In this document: positions 46,646 through 53,845 of the stretch, in pieces
How positions within the stretch are numbered: position 1 is the first letter of the stretch
Layout: the number at the start of each line of letters is the position of its first letter
IMG/VR virus record: IMGVR_UViG_3300035438_000760
Coordinates: 1-61,770 of that record
Source: a virus
Strand: one strand, 5' to 3'
Length of the DNA stretch: 61,770 nucleotides
Notes under the pieces: model-generated
Told to the model about the DNA's origin: nothing
Databases searched by the model: none
Seen by the model: the letters and a program-made list of their open reading frames with translations, nothing else
Program-made: the position numbers and the translations under genes

Positions 46646-46790
46646 GCCAGATCCGTATGGTCGCCAGATCCGTCCAGCGGACGAAAACCCTCGCTGTTGG
46701 AGGTGTGCCCGCCTTTTGGCTATCCGTTTGACCCGTCCGTGGCAGGTGATGTGCCCTCGTTGTAAAGCACAAAACAGTCAGGAAACTTGA
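46623..46790 (+). CDS. Com-like zinc-ribbon protein
   Basis: 55 residues. 'RCWRCARLLAIRL' and 'VMCPRCKAQNSQET' match the phage Mu Com family (translational activator of mom), a small zinc ribbon. Start ATG 46623 overlaps the previous gene by 23 bases. Mu Com promotes translation of a DNA-modification gene. No mom gene is visible, so it may regulate other late mRNAs. Confidence 0.7.
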   Translation: MPAEKISEPDPYGRQIRPADENPRCWRCARLLAIRLTRPWQVMCPRCKAQNSQET

Positions 46791-46802
46791 CCTAAACGGA
46801 TT

Positions 46803-47369
46803 ATGACGGTAGGGTTACGACTCATGTTGAGACGGATGCTTGTTTTGTCGGTTTTGTTGGTTGGTTGTGGCAGTTTGAAGGGGGCTGATTCCCCGCCGAC
46901 AACTTCGGCGACGATGCGAACAGATCCTCCTGTGACTGTTCCAGAAACAACTGTGGTGACCCCGACCATCACTACTGTTCCCGTGACTACCACGACTGAG
47001 GTTGATTGGATTGGTGTCGCTGAGACTTGGGCTTTGCAAACCGATGTGGCTCGTTTTGTTCACGGGCGTTGCGGTGAGTGGCATGATCTGGCAATGTCGG
47101 TCGGTTGGCATGAAGACGAATGGGCGACATTAAGCACCGTTCTTTGGACTGAATCACGATGCGATCCTTCTGCTTGGAACGGACATGATGCGGGATTGAG
47201 CCAGATCAATCAGATTCATACGGCATGGTTGGCGGAGATGGGCTTTAAACATCCTGATGACATGTTTGATCCTGCGTTGAATTTGGCGTTTGCTTACAAG
47301 TTGTATTCGTCAAGGGAAGAGAAGGGTCAGTGCGGTTGGAAGCCGTGGACTGAACCCTGCACCGACTAA
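46803..47369 (+). CDS. Lipoprotein with lytic-transglycosylase-like domain
   Basis: 188 residues. N-terminal lipoprotein signal 'LVLSVLLVGCGS' (lipobox Cys22), a Thr/Pro/Val-rich linker (~30-65), then a lysozyme-like domain with 'TESRCDPSAWNGHDAGLSQIN' in part (catalytic Glu) and 'HTAWLAEMGF'. It would be anchored outside the host membrane. Possible roles: wall-remodelling for exit or superinfection exclusion. Such a gene between tail genes is unusual. Confidence 0.72.
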   Translation: MTVGLRLMLRRMLVLSVLLVGCGSLKGADSPPTTSATMRTDPPVTVPETTVVTPTITTVPVTTTTEVDWIGVAETWALQTDVARFVHGRCGEWHDLAMSVGWHEDEWATLSTVLWTESRCDPSAWNGHDAGLSQINQIHTAWLAEMGFKHPDDMFDPALNLAFAYKLYSSREEKGQCGWKPWTEPCTD

Positions 47370-47463
47370 ACGAGAGTTCAGACGATGCGATGATGGTTGT
47401 GGCGTACACTCAAGTTGTCGTGACCATAGTGTCCCCAGCCCATCCGTGACCTTTGTGTCTAGG

Positions 47464-47480
47464 GCGCGCTGGGAACGCGC
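47464..47480 (+). other. Small GC hairpin upstream of 47498
   Basis: GCGCG-CTGGGAA-CGCGC (47464-47480) with no T-run. It could be an attenuator or mRNA-protecting leader for the tail genes. Confidence 0.35.
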
Positions 47481-47497
47481 GTCTAAAAGGATTCTTT

Positions 47498-47722
47498 GTG
47501 GCGAAGTACAAGGTGTTAATCGGAATTAATACTCCAAGCAATCGGTTTGAACCCGATGCTTTAGTTGACCACACCTCCATTCCGTCCAAGTCCATCAAAT
47601 GGTTGACCGAACAAAAAGCCATTGAACTTGTTTCTGGTAAAGCACCCGAAGTGGCTGAAGAAGTCATTGAAGAAGCGGTTGAAGAAGTTGTTGACGAGGC
47701 AGTTGAAGAAGGCGGTTTCTGA
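47498..47722 (+). CDS. Small acidic tail-associated protein
   Basis: 74 residues from GTG 47498 (site AAAAGGA). 'YKVLIGINTPSNRFEPDALVD' in part is a conserved start among small proteins preceding major tail genes; the C-terminal third is an acidic Glu/Val repeat. Confidence 0.65.
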   Translation: MAKYKVLIGINTPSNRFEPDALVDHTSIPSKSIKWLTEQKAIELVSGKAPEVAEEVIEEAVEEVVDEAVEEGGF

Positions 47723-48447
47723 TGGCGTTCGTTCACGGTAAATCAACGGTCGTTCTTTGCAATGCGACGAACATGTCGCCGTATTTGAAGGAAGTTTCGT
47801 CTAACCACGGTGTAGACATGTCGGATGTGACCGCTTTTGGTACTACTGGCACCAAGGCGTACCTACCGGGTTTGAAAGACGGCAAGATTTCGGCTTCTGG
47901 AATGTTTGACGGTGCTACTGGTGCTATTGACTCGGTGTTTCAAGCGGCACTTGGTGCCTCAAGCGTTGTTGAAATATCTGTGTTCCCTGATACCGATGCG
48001 ATAGGTAAGCGTGGGTTCATTGCTGAATGCTGGGAAACCTCATACAACTTGTCTAGTCCCGTTGCTGATGTGGTTCAGGCTTCAGCCGAATTTCAGGCAA
48101 CTGGCGGAGTGGACTATTCGGTCAGCCTTCAGGCTCTCACTACCGTTACCGTTACTGGTAACGGTACGGGTGTAGACAACACCTCATCTACCGCTAATGG
48201 TGGTGTAGGAATGTTGCATGTGACCGCCAATACTGGGAGCGTCACAACCATTATCAAGATCCAGCATTCAGTTGACAACACCACTTTTACTGATCTTGTC
48301 ACTTTTACTTCCGTCCCGACTGTCACAACGACTTCGGAAAGAATCGTGGTTGCTCCGGGAACCACAGTTAACCGTTACCTGCGAGTCATTCGGACTATCT
48401 CTGGAACGGGTTCAATCACCTATCAAACCTCATTCGCACGAAAGTAA
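47722..48447 (+). CDS. Major tail protein with extra C-terminal domain
   Basis: 241 residues. The first ~135 residues ('MAFVHGKSTVVL', 'VDMSDVTAFGTTGTKAYLPG', 'VADVVQASAEFQATGG') are paralogous to the next product. Residues ~140-241 form a separate Thr/Val-rich beta domain that likely decorates the tube. Confidence 0.8.
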   Translation: MAFVHGKSTVVLCNATNMSPYLKEVSSNHGVDMSDVTAFGTTGTKAYLPGLKDGKISASGMFDGATGAIDSVFQAALGASSVVEISVFPDTDAIGKRGFIAECWETSYNLSSPVADVVQASAEFQATGGVDYSVSLQALTTVTVTGNGTGVDNTSSTANGGVGMLHVTANTGSVTTIIKIQHSVDNTTFTDLVTFTSVPTVTTTSERIVVAPGTTVNRYLRVIRTISGTGSITYQTSFARK

Positions 48448-48456
48448 GGAACCATC

Positions 48457-48876
48457 ATGGCATTTGTACACGGAAAAGCGGCAGTATTTAAACTGGACAA
48501 CTCTGGCGGAACTTTGACCGACCTCAGTTCATACCTCATGGAAATTTCGTTTCCTGAGAGCATTGACACGGCTGATGTAACTGCTTTCAGCCCCGCTGGT
48601 GGTGCTAAGGCATACATCGTCGGTTTGAAAGATGCGAAGATCTCGTTGACTGGCAAGTGGGATTCAGCGTTTGACGCTCTCATTGCCGCTGTTCTCGGTC
48701 AGACTGCTTCGCTTTCATTTGAATACGGTCCTGCTGGTTCAACCGCTGGCTTGGTCAAGTATTCTGGCGAGTCATTCGTGACCGCATACAACATCGGATC
48801 GCCAGTTGGCGATGTCGTTTCCGCTTCGGTGGAATTGCAAGTAACAGGTGCCGTAACCCGCGGTACTTGGTCATAA
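48457..48876 (+). CDS. Second major tail protein (short paralogue)
   Basis: 139 residues. Starts 'MAFVHGKAAVFK' and shares 'DTADVTAFSPAGGAKAYIVG' and 'VGDVVSASVELQVTGAV' with 47722, without the additional domain. Two tube proteins in one phage could give a mixed tube or a specialised tail end. Confidence 0.8.
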   Translation: MAFVHGKAAVFKLDNSGGTLTDLSSYLMEISFPESIDTADVTAFSPAGGAKAYIVGLKDAKISLTGKWDSAFDALIAAVLGQTASLSFEYGPAGSTAGLVKYSGESFVTAYNIGSPVGDVVSASVELQVTGAVTRGTWS

Positions 48877-48899
48877 TTAACAACCTATAAGGAGCAAAA

Positions 48900-49250
48900 G
48901 TGTCCCTTCGTGACCGAATTTTAGCCGCCAATGACATTGAGTCAAAGGTGTTCCATGTAGCCCAATGGGGTATTGATATTGAATTGCGAACGCTCAGTGC
49001 TTCTGATCGTGCCCAATTGGTCAGTTCCTGTATGAGTGCTGACGGGACGGTTGATATTCAAAAGATGTACCCGTCGCTCATCATTGCGTGTGTTTACGAT
49101 CCCGAAACTGGTGGTCGTGTTTTCTCTATTGAAGACATGGATGCCATTTCAGATAAGTCTGCGTCTGCTGTGGAGTTTGTGGCACAGAAGGCAATGGAAA
49201 TGTCGGGTATGAAGCCTGATGCGATTGATGAAGAGGGAAAAGGCAATTAG
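48900..49250 (+). CDS. Tail assembly chaperone (short form)
   Basis: 116 residues, starting at GTG (site AAGGAGC). Located between tail tube and tape measure, as expected for a gpG-like chaperone. It ends at 49250 if no frameshift occurs. Confidence 0.85.
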   Translation: MSLRDRILAANDIESKVFHVAQWGIDIELRTLSASDRAQLVSSCMSADGTVDIQKMYPSLIIACVYDPETGGRVFSIEDMDAISDKSASAVEFVAQKAMEMSGMKPDAIDEEGKGN

Positions 49251-49432
49251 CCGATCCTGAATATAGGTATTACTTCGTCCTTTCAGAGCGTTTGGGGCGG
49301 ACAGTTGAAGAGTTGTTGTGGGGATCACCAAATCATCGTCCGTTGAGTTCAGACGAACTGATTGGGTGGGCGGCACATGACAAATTAACTGCGTGGGAGC
49401 GTGAACAAGCGATGGCGAAGGCGAGAAGATAG
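48900..49432 (+). CDS. Tail assembly chaperone, -1 frameshift product
   Basis: Slippage by -1 on G GGA AAA (49235-49241) joins the first 114 codons to a 63-codon extension (49241-49432, starting RQLADPEYRYY), giving about 177 residues. This mirrors lambda G/GT. The extension contains 'FVLSERLGRTVEELLW' and ends just before the tape-measure start. Confidence 0.85.
49235..49241 (+). promoter_or_regulatory. Programmed -1 frameshift site GGGAAAA
   Basis: The heptamer is in the correct phase (G GGA AAA) three codons before the stop of the short chaperone. Confidence 0.88.
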
Positions 49433-49435
49433 CAA

Positions 49436-52400
49436 ATGGCTATAACCGTTGACGCTGTACTTGGTGCTGATGTATCTGGCTTTGTCTCAGGAATGGGGCA
49501 GGCTCAACAGGCGTTCTCAAATACTGCTAAAACAATCACTAATGGCACCAATGCGATGGGGTCTAGTCTCCAGAATACGACCAACGCCAGTAACGCTTTT
49601 TCTGAAGCGGCAGTCAAAATGGGTGTCGCTATTGGTGCGGCAGGGTTGGCGTTAGTTAGTTTTAGCCGTAAGTCATTCGCGGTGGCGGCAGATGTTGCCG
49701 AAATGAATGTGGCGATGGAGGCTGTTGGCAAGTCGTCGGGTGTTGGTGGTAAAGCGTTGACGGATGCCGCAACGGCTGTTCGTAAACAGGGTATTGAGAT
49801 GAAGGCATCTCAAGAGATCGCTTTGCTTTTTGTGAAGTCAAACCTTGATTTGGCGGATGCGAGCAAGTTGGCTCGTGTTGCTCAAGACTTTGCCGTGTTG
49901 TCGCAACGAAACTCAACTGATGTCGCTAAAACGCTTGCTTACGCTATTCAGACTGGTAACAGTATGTTGCTTAAGGGTGTGGGTATCACTAAGTACGCTG
50001 GTGAAGCGTATTCGGAGTATGCAACCACTTTGGGCAAGTCGTCTAACAACTTGACTAACTCGGAACGCCAACAAGCGATCTTGAACATGGTTATGGCTGA
50101 GGGAGCCAAGGTTGCTGGTACTTATGAAGCCGCAATGACTGAATCTGGCAAGGTGCTTCGTTCGTTCCCTCGTATTATCAATGACATTCAGTTGGAGTTC
50201 GGCAACCTGTTTTTGGATGGTTTTGGTCCTGTTATTTTGTCGGCGTATTCAACTTTAAAGCAGTTCTCTTTGATGATTCGTGAGGGTGGTGCTTTGCATC
50301 CGATCATCACTGCTTTGACACAATCGTTTACGACTTTGATTTCGCCATTAGAAGGTGTTTTTAAAAACATGAAGCATGCGATGGAAATGTTCCAGACAGG
50401 CAATGTTGATATTAAGGCTGTTTCGGATCGGATAACCGAGTTACTTCCAATGATTACTGCCTTGTCTGTCGGTTTAGGTGCGTTTGCAGGAAAAAAGATT
50501 CTTGGTGATCTTCCAGTTTTTGGAAAACTTTTAGACTCAATGACAAAAAGTATTAGTCCATTAGGGCTTGGTATAGCGACACTTATTTTGATGTCGCCAG
50601 AACTTCGTGCCGTCTTTATGGATCTGTTAAAGAGTTTGGAACCTTTATTGCCCGTGGTCATGGATCTTGGCAAAACCATTATGGATTCCATGAGTCAAGT
50701 AATGACAGCAATCGCCGATGTTGCTCAAGGCACCGAAGGTTCAATAGTTTCCATTCTGACTGGAATGATCAATGCGATCTCAGCAATCAGTGTTGTCGTT
50801 TTGCCTACTGTTAACGGGTTAGCGTCGCTGTTAACTGTTTTGACTGGCAACAAAGTAGCGATGGCGGCGTTGTTGCCGATCATTATGGCTTTTGTTGTTC
50901 AAAAGAAGTTGATGGGTCTTAATGCTGACGGTTCGGCTAAATCTTTGCAACGATTGGTCACGGGCTTCAAAACTTTTGGTGCAAACATACAAGAAAACAT
51001 TAGATATCAAAAGGCTTTAGCACAAGGCAATGGTCTAACAATCACTTCGTTCCAAGCATTAAGGGCGGCGGGTGTCACCACTTTTGTGGCGTTGAAGACA
51101 AGTGTGCAAGCATTTATGACTTCAATTTTACCAATGCTCGCCCTGATGGTTGCTATTCAACTTGTGTTTGCGGCAATCGGTGCGTTTGGTGCTAAACAAA
51201 AAGAGAACGCCGCTCGTACTAAAGAGATGAGTGAGGCTTTGCGTGACAACACGAAAGCGTTGCTTGAAAACAAAGAGGCTCTCCTTGAGGGTGCCGATGG
51301 TTCCGAACTTTTGTCGGACGCTATTTTTAAAACTGGTGAGGATAGTGCAAAACTTGTTAAGGCTTTTGGTCAAATTGGCGAGGTAGCAAGTTTAGATAAA
51401 TTTGCTTCGGCTCACGACAATTTTAAGCAGTTCGCTACAGAAATTTTGATGGCTCATGGTGCTACTGAAAAAGCCGCAAAGTCAATGGCAAGTTATATCA
51501 ACAGTACAGATGATAACGATTTTGCTAATACCCGTTGGCTTGCTATTGAAACTTCTGGTTCTTTTATTGGTGTTGCTAAAGCGTTGGAAGAAATTCAAGA
51601 CCAGATTGAAAAAACTGATTTCACAAAGATGGTTCAGGATCAAGTTGACATGATGATGGGTTCTGGTCAGATCACTACGGGGATGCGACGAGAGGCTCAG
51701 GCTTTGGCTGATGCTGAAGCAGAAATGAACGGTTACGGCGAAGCCGCTAAGGCGGCGGCTTTTGAAAATCATTTGATGGCTCTTGCTACTGATTATGCTC
51801 GGCGAATGCTTAACGGCGAAAGCGAGGCTGTTGAAATAGGTATCAGGCTTCACGGCGAGTTGATGATGAATAAGCGTGAACTGAACAAGTTGAATAAAGA
51901 AGAGCGGGTTGTTGTCAAGTCGTTAACTGAAGCATATTTAGAGTTGCAGGTTGCTAATGGCGGTAATGCTGTTGCGTTAGATGACTATGCGAAGACTGTT
52001 CAGGGTTCGTATCGTGACACGATCTTGTTGTTTAGGGCGAACAGGTCGTTGGCTGGTTCTATTAAGTCGGCTACTGACGAAATTTTGTCGGGTAAGCAAA
52101 CTTGGGATGATTTTAAGAACAGTGCGTATGACATTGGTGATGCGATATTGACTTACAACAAGAATTTGATTGACCAGAAGTTGCCGTTGGATGAGGTTGC
52201 TTCTAAAACTGCTGAGTTTGTTCAGAATATGATTGGTGCTGGTGTTCAGGCTGGTTGGAGTAAGGAAGCGATCAAAGAAGTTGTTGACGCTATGAATTTG
52301 GTGAATGGCACTACGGCTCATCTGTATTTTGATTTGTCGTCGGCTCAGGCGGCGTTGGATACTTTGGCGGCTGTTTATTCGGCGGTCTATCTGATTAGCG

Positions 52401-53845
52401 GTGACGAGGCTGGCATGAAAAAGATGACTGATGCAATGGCTGAGGCTCAGAACGCTGTAAACAGTTTCAATAACAAGAAAGTCAACCCGAAAGGTGGCGG
52501 TGGCGGTTCTAAGAAGGAAGATCCGTTTGCGTGGGTTAAGGGTTGGGTTGACAATCTTGTGTCGTATGCGAACACTGAGATTTCTAGTTCTGCTCTTGCC
52601 GATCTTTTAGGTTTGAATCCTGAGAAGTCCACTGGTGACAAAGTTCGTGGTGTGTTTAAGGATTTGAATGATGAGGCTAAGAAGTTGGGTCTTCAGAACA
52701 TTCCTGCGGTTGCTCAAGCGTTGGAAAAATTGGGTCAGAAGTATGAAGAGTTGGCGAAGATGGCTGAGGCTCGTGATCTTTTGGGCGGTCGTATTGAGGA
52801 AACGAAAACAAAAATTGGTGAGTTGGAGTCATTAGTTTCTGGTTTGGCTGACACTTTGAAGAGCCTTCAGGAAGAGGCTGGCGGTATTGCTGAGGGTTAC
52901 GGTCTGGATATTGTTGGTGCTATTTTGCCGACGAATGGGGCTTTGGAGCAGGCTCGTGCGGCGTTGACTGAGTATCAGCGGTTGGTTGACGAGCGCAACA
53001 CGATCATTCAGAACGCTAAAGACTATGCGATACAAGTAGCGACGAGCATGATGCCTCCGTTGAGTGAATCCAATACGGTTGCTCGTGCTTCAAAGGTTCT
53101 TCGTCAGGCTAAAGAGTTCCGTGACGGCATTATGGAGATGCGAGATCGTGGTTTCCCGAAGGACATGATCGCCGAAGTTATTGGTGCGGGTGTTGTTCAG
53201 GGTGGCAAGTTGGCTCGTGGTTTGTTGGCTATGTCGGCTGGCGATTTGTCTGAGTTGGTTGGTATTCGTTCCCAGATTGCGGATGTGGCTGTTGATACGG
53301 CTACTGCGGCGACGAACATCATGTTTGATCCTGCTCAGATTGAAGCCATGAATACTGCTATTGCTACGCAGGGTCAACTTGTGACGGATCTTTGGAGCGG
53401 TGTTATTGCTACGGCTCAGACGGCGTTAGTAGATGCTCAAACTGAGTTGGCTAATCAAAACACTTTGTTGGCTGATTTGAACACGCAGTTGGCGGATGCG
53501 AACACTGCTATCGCTCGGTTAATTAGTGCTATTCAGGTTGAGTTCCATGATGCCATGTTTGAATTTCTGGCTGGGTTCAATGGTGCTATTGATCGTCTTG
53601 GGACACCTAGTTTGGCTGGTGTAACTCCGTTTGCTAGTGGCGGCATCGTGACTATGCCAACAATTGGTCTGGTGGGCGAGGCTGGGGCTGAGGCAATAAT
53701 TCCTTTGTCGCAATTGGGTTCTATGGGGACAACGAATGTGTATGTGACTGTGCAGGGAACGGTTACTAGCGAAAAGAATCTTGTTGAAACAGTTCGTATT
53801 GGTTTGTTAAAGGCTCAGAAATCTGGAAGAGCGGTAACGATATGA
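49436..53845 (+). CDS. Tape measure protein
   Basis: 1469 residues, the largest protein. N-terminal 'VDAVLGADVSGFVSGMGQAQQAF' in part, hydrophobic stretches around 115-600, long helical coils, and the C-terminal motif 'VGEAGAEAIIPLSQLG' typical of tape measures. It sets tail length; at about 0.15 nm per residue the tail would be around 220 nm (rule of thumb). Confidence 0.93.
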   Translation: MAITVDAVLGADVSGFVSGMGQAQQAFSNTAKTITNGTNAMGSSLQNTTNASNAFSEAAVKMGVAIGAAGLALVSFSRKSFAVAADVAEMNVAMEAVGKSSGVGGKALTDAATAVRKQGIEMKASQEIALLFVKSNLDLADASKLARVAQDFAVLSQRNSTDVAKTLAYAIQTGNSMLLKGVGITKYAGEAYSEYATTLGKSSNNLTNSERQQAILNMVMAEGAKVAGTYEAAMTESGKVLRSFPRIINDIQLEFGNLFLDGFGPVILSAYSTLKQFSLMIREGGALHPIITALTQSFTTLISPLEGVFKNMKHAMEMFQTGNVDIKAVSDRITELLPMITALSVGLGAFAGKKILGDLPVFGKLLDSMTKSISPLGLGIATLILMSPELRAVFMDLLKSLEPLLPVVMDLGKTIMDSMSQVMTAIADVAQGTEGSIVSILTGMINAISAISVVVLPTVNGLASLLTVLTGNKVAMAALLPIIMAFVVQKKLMGLNADGSAKSLQRLVTGFKTFGANIQENIRYQKALAQGNGLTITSFQALRAAGVTTFVALKTSVQAFMTSILPMLALMVAIQLVFAAIGAFGAKQKENAARTKEMSEALRDNTKALLENKEALLEGADGSELLSDAIFKTGEDSAKLVKAFGQIGEVASLDKFASAHDNFKQFATEILMAHGATEKAAKSMASYINSTDDNDFANTRWLAIETSGSFIGVAKALEEIQDQIEKTDFTKMVQDQVDMMMGSGQITTGMRREAQALADAEAEMNGYGEAAKAAAFENHLMALATDYARRMLNGESEAVEIGIRLHGELMMNKRELNKLNKEERVVVKSLTEAYLELQVANGGNAVALDDYAKTVQGSYRDTILLFRANRSLAGSIKSATDEILSGKQTWDDFKNSAYDIGDAILTYNKNLIDQKLPLDEVASKTAEFVQNMIGAGVQAGWSKEAIKEVVDAMNLVNGTTAHLYFDLSSAQAALDTLAAVYSAVYLISGDEAGMKKMTDAMAEAQNAVNSFNNKKVNPKGGGGGSKKEDPFAWVKGWVDNLVSYANTEISSSALADLLGLNPEKSTGDKVRGVFKDLNDEAKKLGLQNIPAVAQALEKLGQKYEELAKMAEARDLLGGRIEETKTKIGELESLVSGLADTLKSLQEEAGGIAEGYGLDIVGAILPTNGALEQARAALTEYQRLVDERNTIIQNAKDYAIQVATSMMPPLSESNTVARASKVLRQAKEFRDGIMEMRDRGFPKDMIAEVIGAGVVQGGKLARGLLAMSAGDLSELVGIRSQIADVAVDTATAATNIMFDPAQIEAMNTAIATQGQLVTDLWSGVIATAQTALVDAQTELANQNTLLADLNTQLADANTAIARLISAIQVEFHDAMFEFLAGFNGAIDRLGTPSLAGVTPFASGGIVTMPTIGLVGEAGAEAIIPLSQLGSMGTTNVYVTVQGTVTSEKNLVETVRIGLLKAQKSGRAVTI

